From: Methylacidiphilum sp.
Lineage (GTDB): Bacteria; Verrucomicrobiota; Verrucomicrobiia; CAIQCK01
Assembly (NCBI GenBank): GCA_020718125.1
Contig: DYDC01000067.1
Location: 1-10,849, forward strand
Direction: 5' to 3'
Length of the DNA: 10,849 nt
The position numbers and the translations under genes were made by a program. The notes beneath the pieces were generated by a model that saw only the letters and a program-made list of their open reading frames with translations, made no database searches and was not told where the DNA came from. Positions 1-6,536 of the stretch are shown here, one piece after another. Each line of letters begins with the position of its first letter. Positions within the stretch are counted from its first letter, which is position 1.

Positions 1-433
1 CCAGCAAGGGCCGGTAGCCGAAGCGGGCGAGCCATTGTTCGGGCAGGGCGGCGACGGCAGCGGCGAGGGCTTGGGAGGCGAGGTTGGGTTCGTGCGCCTC
101 ATCGAGCACCAGGAAGCGGGCGTTATTGACGATGAGCTTGAGGCGCTGGGCGCGGGTGAGAGGGTCCCATCCGATGAAGTCGTCGCGATCCTTCAGGCAG
201 AGGGCGCTGGAGCACCAGAGCGAGAGGGCGACCCACTGGCCGTCGCGGACGAGGACTTGGCGGAGAGCGTCGCCGCTGGGGGCGCGGGGGCCGAGGAAGT
301 GTTGTTGGTGGAGGAGTTGATCGAAGCGGTGGCAGTCGGCGGGTTCGGTGATGAGCAGGACCTGGAGGCAGCCGGTGTTCGATGGGGTGGAGCCAGTCGA
401 GATAGATTTCATCGCGCCGATAGCATGGGGCAT
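1..433 (-). CDS. DUF4338 / DruA-type protein, N-terminal part (runs off the left edge)
   Basis: The minus strand is open from an ATG at 433 to the window edge, giving 144 codons with no stop. The family call rests on motif recognition: LWCSSALCLKDRDDFIGWD at about residues 72-90, then R-x-x-RL-x-x-IVNNARFLVL at about 94-110, then PNLAS at 116-120 and W-x-x-RFGYRP at about 134-142. This pattern is typical of DUF4338, the family that includes DruA of the Druantia anti-phage system. DruA-like domains also occur alone or beside transposases, so the family alone does not prove a defence role. No other Druantia gene is visible, because the gene reads leftward out of the window. The ribosome binding site is weak (AAAGAG upstream). 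The upstream frame stays open, so the exact start is uncertain; residues 1-20 look less conserved than the rest. The family is fairly sure, the function is not. Confidence 0.75.
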   Translation of the reverse strand, partial: MPHAIGAMKSISTGSTPSNTGCLQVLLITEPADCHRFDQLLHQQHFLGPRAPSGDALRQVLVRDGQWVALSLWCSSALCLKDRDDFIGWDPLTRAQRLKLIVNNARFLVLDEAHEPNLASQALAAAVAALPEQWLARFGYRPLL

Positions 434-538
434 GAGCGGCTCTTTGTCTAGCCACAAATGCAGTTCCTTCCGCTCACGTCTGTTGCAACTTAGAAAGACT
501 GAATTCTGGTGTGCTGGAAACCGCGCGTTTTTGCCGCC

Positions 539-568
539 TTGACGGCACGCGGCACGCTGAAGTAATCT
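539..568 (+). promoter_or_regulatory. Weak sigma70-like promoter candidate upstream of the STAS gene
   Basis: TTGACG at 539-544 is followed after 18 bases by TAATCT at 563-568. The -35 box matches the consensus at 5 of 6 positions and the -10 box only moderately. It would give a leader of about 150 bases that includes the palindrome at 601-648. It is the best candidate I see in the gene-free stretch 434-726, but such matches arise by chance. Confidence 0.25.
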
Positions 569-600
569 GCGCGCGTGCTTGAACGAGAATCAAAGGATGA

Positions 601-648
601 ATGCGGTAATGAACAACAACGCAGGGCTATAGCCGCTGCCTACCGCAT
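601..648 (+). promoter_or_regulatory. Two-level palindrome / stem-loop in the leader of the STAS operon
   Basis: ATGCGGTA at 601-608 is the exact reverse complement of TACCGCAT at 641-648. Inside it, GCAG (621-624) pairs with CTGC (636-639), and the core GGCTATAGCC at 625-634 is a perfect 10-base palindrome. G635 would bulge on one side, and a 12-base A/C-rich strand (609-620) is unpaired on the left. No T-run follows, so it does not look like an intrinsic terminator. It ends 78 bases before the STAS start codon. It could be an operator for a dimeric regulator, a structured leader RNA or a mobile repeat; the sequence does not decide between these. Confidence 0.5.
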
Positions 649-726
649 CCTCCGATCACCGAGCGCAGCGAGGTTACCCTTGGAGCGCCCATCTTGTTTC
701 TTGCGGCGATTCAACCGAGGTGAACT

Positions 727-1059
727 ATGGAAACGCAAAAGTTGGCTAACGCTACTGTCATCAAGCTGATCGAACGGATTGATTCTCTCACGTCTCGCGA
801 GGTCGAGACGGCCCTCCAAGGAGTCGTGGCCGGCGGGGCGCGCAACATCATTTGTGACTTCACGGCGACCAAGTATATCTCCAGCGCCGGACTGCGCGTG
901 CTCCTGGTCGTCGCCAAGGCGCTCAAGAAGTCCGGGGGGCAGTTGCTGATCGTGTGTGCCAAGACCGGATATGTCTATGAAGTGCTGGAGACGTCCGGAT
1001 TTCTCAACATCATTCCGGTGTTCGGCTCCGTCCAAGAAGCCGCCAGCAACGCGGCCTAA
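727..1059 (+). CDS. STAS-domain anti-sigma factor antagonist (SpoIIAA/RsbV-like)
   Basis: This 110-residue protein is the length of a single STAS domain. The diagnostic segment is FTATKYISSAGLRVLL at residues 45-60, matching the D-S-[ST]-G-L-G-V-type loop of SpoIIAA and RsbV. By alignment with that loop, Ser53 is the likely phospho-acceptor. In partner switching, the unphosphorylated antagonist binds a serine kinase/anti-sigma factor and frees its target; a SpoIIE/RsbU-type phosphatase reactivates it. A phosphatase of that class is encoded by the last gene of the same cluster. The start is supported by GAGG at 717-720, six bases before the ATG. The next gene begins 20 bases downstream. The protein is cytoplasmic, with no signal peptide or membrane segment. 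The family is firm; its regulated target is unknown. Confidence 0.92.
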   Translation: METQKLANATVIKLIERIDSLTSREVETALQGVVAGGARNIICDFTATKYISSAGLRVLLVVAKALKKSGGQLLIVCAKTGYVYEVLETSGFLNIIPVFGSVQEAASNAA

Positions 1060-1079
1060 TCCCTGATCCTCCCCGTCCC

Positions 1080-2801
1080 ATGAAAACCACTGTCGCCGAC
1101 GTCGTCATGAAGTTTCTGGAATCCGAGGGTGTGGAATACATCTTCGGGATTCCGGGCACCACCATCGTGCCGCTGCTGGCCGCCACGAACCGCAACAAGG
1201 CCGTCCGGCCCATCCTGGCCAAGCACGAGGAGGGCGCGGCCTTCATGGCGGACGGTTACGCGCGCGTCACGGGCCGCTTTGGCGCCTGCTTCGCCACGTC
1301 CGGCCCCGGCGCGACCAACCTCATGACCGGCGTGGCCAACGCCTACATGGACAACGTGCCAATCCTCGTCCTCACAGGCCAGGTCGAGACTTCCGTCTAT
1401 GGCAAAGGCGCTTTTCAAGATTCGTCCAAGGAGGGCGTGGATTCGGTGAAGATGTTCGAGCCGATCACGAAGCACTCGAGCATGATCATCTCGAAGCACA
1501 AGGCGGTCGAGGATTTGCAGGAGGCGCTGCGCAAAGCCATGACCGGCAAGAAAGGCCCGGTCCATCTCAGCCTGCCCAAGGACATTCAAACCGCCGAGGT
1601 CGAATTCGACGCCGCGGCCACGTCCGCCTGTCATGTGCCGGCGGAATACTTCGACCGGCGGCTGGTGATTGACGCCGCCGAACAACTCGTGCAGGCCAAG
1701 CACCCCGTCATGCTGGTCGGCTCCGGGGCCGTTTCCTCCGGTGCTTGCGAGGATCTCAAGGAACTCGCGGAGATGTTGAACGTGCCCGTCGCGACCACGC
1801 CCAAGGCCAAAGGCGCGTTTCCTGAAGACCACCCGCTCGCGCTGGGCGTGCTGGGGTTGTGCGGCTCGCCGCTGGCGGCAAGCTACCTCGAATCCGGCCA
1901 GACCGACGTGCTTCTGGTCGTGGGCGCGAGCTTGAACCAGATGACCACCATGTCATGGGACCCGCGTCTGGTGCCATCGAAGTGCCTCATCCACGTCAAC
2001 ATTGATCCCGCGGAGATGGGCAAGAACTACCGCACGCAAATTGCGCTGGTGGGCGACGCCCGCACCGTTGTCAACGAAATCACATTCCGTGTGCTGCGCC
2101 ACATCACCACCGGCCAGATGCAATGCGACGATCGCGTGAAAGCCTTGGCGCAACTTCGGGCCAAAGTGGGCACGTGTCTCGATCCGGCAAAGCTCGATTC
2201 CGAGAGCGTGCCGCTCAAGCCCCAGCGTATCATTCGCGAGCTGCAAGAGACGTTGCCGGAGGATGCGATTCTGTTTGTGGACGTGGGCAACTCGATCAAC
2301 TGGGTGACCCACTACATGAAGTTCCGCCGGCCCGGTTCGGTCATCACGCCGTTCGGCATGCTCTCGATGGGTTACGGCATCTCGGCGGCGGTCGGCGGCA
2401 AGCTTGGGGCTGGCAAGCGGCCCGTGGTCTGCCTCGCCGGTGACGGCTGCTTTCTCATGAACGGCATGGAAATCGCCACCGCGGTCCACAACGACATCCC
2501 GGTGGTTTACATCATCCTGAACAACCAAAAGCTCGGCCTGGTTCACGATCTGCAGACCTTCAGCCTCGGCCAGAATACCGTCGCGACGCGGTTCCCGAAG
2601 ATCAACGCGGCGAAAGTCGCGGAAGGTCTGGGCGCCGTGGGCCACACCGTGGAGAAACCCGGCGAACTGAAGCGGCTTTTGCCGGAGGCGATCGCTTCGG
2701 GCAAGACCACCGTCATTGACTGCATCATTGATCCCAGTGAGGTGCCGCCGCTTTCGCCTTTCGTGGAGGGCGCGAAGCGATTCCTCCAACATTTGGACTG
2801 A
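1080..2801 (+). CDS. Thiamine-pyrophosphate enzyme, acetolactate synthase large-subunit-like
   Basis: This 573-residue protein has the full three-domain layout of the IlvB/AlsS family. The N-terminal pyrimidine-binding domain includes FGIPGTTI at 22-29, the putative catalytic Glu50 in HEEGAAFMADGYAR, SGPGATN at 74-80, AFQ at 111-113 and PITKH at 128-132. A middle domain follows at about 190-335. The C-terminal TPP-binding domain has GDG at 454-456 and NN at 481-482, spaced by the expected 24 residues. Likely chemistry is decarboxylation of a 2-oxoacid such as pyruvate, with condensation to acetolactate or release of an aldehyde. No small regulatory subunit gene is adjacent, and the region after NNQKLGLVHDL lacks the QW seen in biosynthetic acetolactate synthases. 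A catabolic or specialised role is therefore more likely than branched-chain amino acid synthesis. Oxalyl-CoA decarboxylase- or sulfoacetaldehyde-type relatives are possible but fit less well. No Shine-Dalgarno sequence precedes the ATG, so translation may be coupled to the STAS gene. Confidence 0.85.
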   Translation: MKTTVADVVMKFLESEGVEYIFGIPGTTIVPLLAATNRNKAVRPILAKHEEGAAFMADGYARVTGRFGACFATSGPGATNLMTGVANAYMDNVPILVLTGQVETSVYGKGAFQDSSKEGVDSVKMFEPITKHSSMIISKHKAVEDLQEALRKAMTGKKGPVHLSLPKDIQTAEVEFDAAATSACHVPAEYFDRRLVIDAAEQLVQAKHPVMLVGSGAVSSGACEDLKELAEMLNVPVATTPKAKGAFPEDHPLALGVLGLCGSPLAASYLESGQTDVLLVVGASLNQMTTMSWDPRLVPSKCLIHVNIDPAEMGKNYRTQIALVGDARTVVNEITFRVLRHITTGQMQCDDRVKALAQLRAKVGTCLDPAKLDSESVPLKPQRIIRELQETLPEDAILFVDVGNSINWVTHYMKFRRPGSVITPFGMLSMGYGISAAVGGKLGAGKRPVVCLAGDGCFLMNGMEIATAVHNDIPVVYIILNNQKLGLVHDLQTFSLGQNTVATRFPKINAAKVAEGLGAVGHTVEKPGELKRLLPEAIASGKTTVIDCIIDPSEVPPLSPFVEGAKRFLQHLD

Positions 2802-2846
2802 GCGGCGTCGAGATAAAGTCTGCCAAACAAGAAAAGGAGTCTGACC

Positions 2847-4004
2847 ATGACAACGCAAACGTTCCCGTTCTTCATCCCCCCGGTCAATCTGATGGGCATC
2901 GGCTGCCACCATGAGATCGGCAAGCGCGCCAGGATTCTCGGCATGACCAAGCCCCTGCTGGTCACCGACAAAGGCGTCGTGCAGACCGGCATGTGCGAAC
3001 AGATTTGCGCCTTGCTCCGCGCGGAAGGTCTCAAGCCGGTCGTGTTCGACGAGACCGTTCCCAACCCGACCGACACCAACGTCGCGTCCGGCGTGAAGGT
3101 CTATAAGAAGAACGGCTGCGATTCCATCATCACCTTGGGCGGAGGCAGCCCGCACGATTGCGGCAAAGGCATCGGCTTGGTGGTCAGCAACGGCGGCGCC
3201 ATTCACGACTATGAGGGCCTCGACAAATCCACCAAACCGTTGCCGCCCTACATCGCCGTCAACACCACCTCCGGCACCGCCAGTGAGATGACGCGATTCT
3301 GCATCATCACCGACACCCGCCGGAAGGTGAAGATGGCCATCGTGGATTGGCGCGTGACGCCCACGCTGTCGGTGGACGATCCGATGTTGATGGCCGGCAT
3401 GCCGCCGAAACTCACCGCCGCCACCGGCATGGACGCGCTCACGCACGCCGTGGAGGCTTACGTTTCCACCATCGCCTCGCCGATCACCGACGCCTGCGCG
3501 CTCAAGGCCATCGAGTTGATCGCCACCAGCCTGCGCGCGGCGGTCGCCAACGGCAAAGACATGGCCGCCCGCGACGCGATGACCTACGCGGAGTTCCTGG
3601 CCGGCATGGCGTTCAACAACGCGAGCCTCGGCTACGTCCACGCGATGGCGCACCAGCTCGGCGGGTTCTACGATCTGCCGCACGGCGTCTGCAACGCCAT
3701 CCTCCTGCCGCACGTGGAGCGGTTCAACCTGATCGCGAAGGTGGACCGTTTCGTCGCCATCGCCAAGACGATGGGCGAGCCGGTGGACGGCCTCTCCCCG
3801 CGCGCCGCAGCCGAACGCGCGTTGGAAGCCATCAAGCAACTCTCCGCCGACGTTGGCATTCCCGCCGGACTGGCGGAGCTGGGCGTCAAGGAAAAGGACT
3901 TCCCGCTGATGGCCGAAAACGCCATGAAGGACGCCTGCAGCTTCACCAACCCGCGGCTGGCCACGCTTCAGGACATCGTTCAAATCTACAAGAACGCCCT
4001 TTGA
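2847..4004 (+). CDS. Iron-type (group III) NAD-dependent alcohol dehydrogenase
   Basis: This 385-residue protein has the usual length of the family that includes FucO, 1,3-propanediol dehydrogenase and Bacillus methanol dehydrogenase. The N-terminal nucleotide-binding half has TDKG at 40-43, where Asp41 favours NAD over NADP, and GGGSPHD at 98-104. The C-terminal all-helical half carries the metal ligands Asp196 and His200 (TGMDALTHAVEAY), His265 (YVHAMAH) and His279 (LPHGVCNAILLPHV), spaced exactly as in FucO. Expected reaction: reversible NADH-linked reduction of a short aldehyde to an alcohol. The substrate cannot be read from the sequence. A strong AAGGAG at 2834-2839, seven bases before the ATG, fixes the start. 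It lies 45 bases after the TPP-enzyme gene, so it could reduce the aldehyde that enzyme releases. The family is very sure. Confidence 0.93.
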   Translation: MTTQTFPFFIPPVNLMGIGCHHEIGKRARILGMTKPLLVTDKGVVQTGMCEQICALLRAEGLKPVVFDETVPNPTDTNVASGVKVYKKNGCDSIITLGGGSPHDCGKGIGLVVSNGGAIHDYEGLDKSTKPLPPYIAVNTTSGTASEMTRFCIITDTRRKVKMAIVDWRVTPTLSVDDPMLMAGMPPKLTAATGMDALTHAVEAYVSTIASPITDACALKAIELIATSLRAAVANGKDMAARDAMTYAEFLAGMAFNNASLGYVHAMAHQLGGFYDLPHGVCNAILLPHVERFNLIAKVDRFVAIAKTMGEPVDGLSPRAAAERALEAIKQLSADVGIPAGLAELGVKEKDFPLMAENAMKDACSFTNPRLATLQDIVQIYKNAL

Positions 4005-4042
4005 CCGTTGGCCCGGCGTGATGCGGGTCGGTCGCGTGGGTT

Positions 4043-5308
4043 ATGAATACAGACCTGCTGGTCAATGTTCCTCTGTTTCGCGGACTGCCAGCCAGCGAGT
4101 TGGAACACCTCGCCGACACGCTGCGTGTGCTCGATGTGTTGCCGGGCACCGTGCTCTTCCAAGAGGAGGAGGTCGGCAACGAGTTGTTTATCGTGATCAC
4201 CGGTCAGATCGAGGTGGCCAAGGGGATGAACACGCCTGAAGAAAAAATCCTCAAGACCATTGGACCGGGCGAATACGTCGGTGAAATGAGCCTGCTGATG
4301 CCGCAGGGGCATCGTTCCGCCGGCGCCCGGGCGAAAGACCGCGCCCGGTTGTGGGTGATGACCCGCGCTGATTTTGACGGGCTTCTCCATCGTCAACCGC
4401 GCCTGGCATACAACATGGTTAAGGTGTTGAGTGAACGGCTGGCCGATTCCGACACGGTTGCGTTCCGGGATCTGGTCGAGAAGAACCGCCAGCTTCAGAA
4501 GGCTTATGATGAATTGAAGGCTGCTCAAGCGCAGATCATTGAAAAGGAACGTCTCGAACGGGAGCTTCAGGTTGCCGCCGGGATCCAGACTTCGATCCTG
4601 CCTCGCACACTGCCGAAGATCGCCGGTTTCGAATTCGGCGCTCACATGGACCCGGCGCGCGTTGTCGGCGGCGATTTCTATGACGTGTTCCCGCTTGACG
4701 ATGACCGCATCGGGGTGTTGATCGGCGACGTGGCGGACAAGGGAGTGCCGTCGGCGCTGTTCATGGCCCGGACCCATGCGCTGATCACCTCCGAAGCGTT
4801 GCGTGGCGGAGCGCCCGGCGCGGTGCTGCGGCACGTCAACCAGTATCTGACGCACCTCGAACAGACCGATCTGTTCGTGACTGTCATCTATGGCATTCTG
4901 GATCGCCGCACGGGGGAATTAGCTTTTGCCCGTGCCGGGCACGAGCTTCCGCTTCTGGTGAATGCCAGTGGAACAGTCACCGAACTTCCGCACGACCGGG
5001 GCATGCCGATAGGCGTGTTCCCGGAGTTTGATCTCGACGAACAGTCCGTCAGGCTGGTTCCCGGCGACACGCTCTTGCTTTACACGGACGGGCTGAACGA
5101 CTGCCGCGGCCCCCAAGGGGAGAGCTTTGGCCGCGAACGTCTCCACAAGGCGTTCCGAGACATGGCTGGCAAGGAAGCCCAGGCCACCTGCGACACGCTG
5201 GTGAAGACCCTGATGGCCTATTGCGGCGGCGCGGACCAGGATGATGACGTGACATTGGTGTCCATCCACGCCGTGGGCAGCGAAGATGGTGGAGGCGGCG
5301 GGGATTGA
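4043..5308 (+). CDS. Cyclic-nucleotide-binding domain / coiled coil / SpoIIE-type PP2C phosphatase
   Basis: This 421-residue protein has three parts. Residues 5-130 form a cyclic-nucleotide-binding beta-barrel with an intact phosphate-binding cassette, GEMSLL at 80-85 and RSA at 91-93 (Arg91 is the phosphate contact in the family). Residues 138-180 form a charged, heptad-rich linker like the S-helices that couple sensors to outputs. Residues 195-408 are a SpoIIE/RsbU serine phosphatase domain, with the metal aspartates of GGDFYD (209-214), GDVADKG (228-234), YTDGLND (347-353) and the DDD at 400-402. There is no membrane segment, so it should be a soluble phosphatase responding to a cytoplasmic cue. 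The natural substrate of this class is a phosphorylated STAS antagonist, and one is encoded at the head of the same cluster. The C-terminal tail is a run of glycines that overlaps a tmRNA-like repeat and a decayed gene on the other strand. Which nucleotide it binds, if any, is unknown. Confidence 0.92.
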   Translation: MNTDLLVNVPLFRGLPASELEHLADTLRVLDVLPGTVLFQEEEVGNELFIVITGQIEVAKGMNTPEEKILKTIGPGEYVGEMSLLMPQGHRSAGARAKDRARLWVMTRADFDGLLHRQPRLAYNMVKVLSERLADSDTVAFRDLVEKNRQLQKAYDELKAAQAQIIEKERLERELQVAAGIQTSILPRTLPKIAGFEFGAHMDPARVVGGDFYDVFPLDDDRIGVLIGDVADKGVPSALFMARTHALITSEALRGGAPGAVLRHVNQYLTHLEQTDLFVTVIYGILDRRTGELAFARAGHELPLLVNASGTVTELPHDRGMPIGVFPEFDLDEQSVRLVPGDTLLLYTDGLNDCRGPQGESFGRERLHKAFRDMAGKEAQATCDTLVKTLMAYCGGADQDDDVTLVSIHAVGSEDGGGGGD

Positions 5309-5312
5309 AGCC
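5286..5312 (+). repeat. Near-copy of the tmRNA 3' end (possible attachment-site scar)
   Basis: This 27-base stretch matches 9759-9785, the CCA end, acceptor 3' strand and T-arm of the tmRNA gene, at 24 of 27 positions and in the same orientation. The first 13 bases are identical (atggtggaggcgg). It contains the stop codon of the phosphatase gene and borders a decayed methyltransferase. tmRNA 3' ends are known integration targets, but no integrase gene lies between the copies. Because the sequence also encodes a Gly-rich tail, chance cannot be excluded. Confidence 0.4.
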
Positions 5313-5619
5313 GGCGCGACTTCCAAACGCACGCCGAGGGCCGCCACAAACTCGTCCACGGCGCGCTTCACACCCGCGGTCGAAGGGTGATTGCGGCCAT
5401 AGTCGTGGCCGCACAGCGGGCCTCCGGGCTTCACCTGTGGCATAAATCCCGTCGCACGCCGTCGTAGCTGTGGTCTCCGCCACTGAAAACATGATCCAAG
5501 CTGCCGTCCGGAACCTGGGCGGCGGCCGAGACGCTATCGGCTCGAACCACGCGCCGCTGATCGGAGGCAAAACGCGTCGCGCTCATCGTCTTCTGGTAGC
5601 AGGCATCCCCGTAATCCTT
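5303..5619 (-). pseudogene. Decayed class I SAM-dependent methyltransferase fragment (frameshifted)
   Basis: Two minus-strand reading frames together read as one methyltransferase C-terminal half. The upstream part, from 5619 down to a TGA at 5431-5433, contains KDYGDACYQKT and ends in the recognisable PDGSLDHVF-x-GGDHSYDGVRRDL. The downstream part, from 5443 to about 5303 in another frame, continues as VKPGGPLCGHDYG and then GVKRAVDEFVAALGV. In intact relatives, GDHSYEGVRxDL is followed within a few residues by W-x-P-K-V-x-PGG-x-x-GHDY. The break near 5443 is best explained by a small deletion of about 7-10 bases plus a frame change. No N-terminal nucleotide-binding half is recognisable above 5620. 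The left end of the homology falls at the tmRNA-like repeat. It is almost certainly non-functional. The family assignment comes from motif memory only. Confidence 0.65.
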
Positions 5620-5735
5620 GGGCTGGCTGTTTGCCGATCCGCCCCAGGCTGGATGATCTGGCGCAGTTTTCGGGCTGGAACCGTGGATGCAGCGAGCCTA
5701 GCATACCGAGACTTCAACGCAGACCGGGATTCAAT

Positions 5736-6491
5736 GTGAGTGGATTCTTCTACAACCTCGGACGCCATGTTGGGCGTGCCGCCGTGCCGACCATCCGCAA
5801 GTCCAAGTGGATCTGGGACGGTCTGACCGGCACTGAGGAAGAGGCGATACGAGCCGAGGCGGCCTTCGGCAGCGCGCTGGCCCTCGAAGTGCGGGCCGCC
5901 ACGAAGTCGGCAAACGACCTGGAGATTACGGCCTTGCTCGGCGGTGTGTGCGGCCGGTTGAGCGGCTGTGTGCGGAACAAACGCCGCGCCTTCCGCTGCG
6001 AGGCGCTCCGCGACGATTCCCCGAACGCGATGGCGCTGCCCGGCGGCTTTATCTTCGTCACTGACGCGCTGGTGGAGTTGTGCGGGCGGAACGAGGCGGA
6101 ACTGGCTTTTGTCATCGGACACGAGATGGCGCACATCATCCGCGAGCACGCATGGAACCGGATGATGAAAGAGGCCGCCTCCGGTGTCCTCTCTCGCGCC
6201 GTCTCGGTGATCGCTGCGCGGGCCGGGCCGTTGGGCGGCTGGTTGCGTGAGAAAGGCATGGCACTCCTCCAGAGCGCCTACTCGCGGGACAACGAACAGG
6301 ACGCGGATGAACTCGGACTTCGGTTGGCTGCGGCTGCCGGGTTTGCCCCCGGTGGCGCCATCGCGTTGCTGCAACGCATCGGGCAGCTCGGCCAGCAGCA
6401 CGCCGAGCTTGGCCAGTATTTTGCCTCCCATCCCTCGCCCAAGGAACGGAAGGCCCGTCTGGAAGCACTTTGCCGGCAATTGGCGAAGTGA
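5736..6491 (+). CDS. M48-family zinc metallopeptidase (soluble)
   Basis: The catalytic HExxH motif is HEMAH at residues 129-133 (numbered from the GTG start at 5736). The third zinc ligand is Glu187 in DNEQDADELG, as in Oma1/HtpX-like and BepA-like M48 peptidases. NAMALPGGFIFV at 97-108 is another hallmark of the family. The C-terminal SHPSPKERKARLEAL at 231-245 matches the usual ending. I prefer the GTG at 5736 (VSGFFYNLGRHVGR, 251 residues) over the ATG at 5631, because the extra N-terminal residues read through debris of the preceding pseudogene while FFYNLGR looks like a true start. GGGA at about 5726-5729 could serve as a weak ribosome binding site. No signal peptide or clear membrane segment is visible, so it is probably cytoplasmic. 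The next gene starts 45 bases downstream on the same strand and may be co-transcribed. The substrate is unknown. Confidence 0.85.
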   Translation: MSGFFYNLGRHVGRAAVPTIRKSKWIWDGLTGTEEEAIRAEAAFGSALALEVRAATKSANDLEITALLGGVCGRLSGCVRNKRRAFRCEALRDDSPNAMALPGGFIFVTDALVELCGRNEAELAFVIGHEMAHIIREHAWNRMMKEAASGVLSRAVSVIAARAGPLGGWLREKGMALLQSAYSRDNEQDADELGLRLAAAAGFAPGGAIALLQRIGQLGQQHAELGQYFASHPSPKERKARLEALCRQLAK

Positions 6492-6536
6492 CGCGCCGCT
6501 TGCAAGCGCCGCCATTCCGGCCAATCATCCCCGACG

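Noticed and set aside
1..433. Calling a complete Druantia defence system
   Set aside because: Only a partial DUF4338 gene is present and no DruE-type helicase is adjacent within the window. The SNF2 protein at 6537-9719 is a different family and not next to it.
532..547. TGCCG-CCTTGA-CGGCA hairpin as a terminator of the DruA-type gene or another transcript
   Set aside because: The T-run precedes the hairpin on the plus strand and becomes an A-run after it on the minus strand, so it fits an intrinsic terminator in neither direction. It also lies upstream of both flanking genes.
1080..2801. Sulfoacetaldehyde acetyltransferase (Xsc) as the specific identity of the TPP enzyme
   Set aside because: The SGPGATNLMTGVANAYMD and AFQD segments match acetolactate synthases much better than the corresponding Xsc segments as I remember them.
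1953..3983. 676-codon open frame on the minus strand
   Set aside because: It lies antisense to the TPP-enzyme and dehydrogenase genes, whose motifs are intact. Its translation is rich in His, Arg, Asp and Val with no recognisable domain, as expected from the antisense of GC-rich coding DNA.
4919..5443. 174-codon minus-strand open frame as an intact gene
   Set aside because: Only its first 45 or so codons resemble a methyltransferase. The rest runs antisense through the phosphatase domain. I recorded the recognisable part as a pseudogene instead.
5583..6524. 313-codon open frame on the minus strand opposite the M48 gene
   Set aside because: The M48 gene on the plus strand has HExxH and the third zinc ligand in the right order, while the antisense translation resembles no family.
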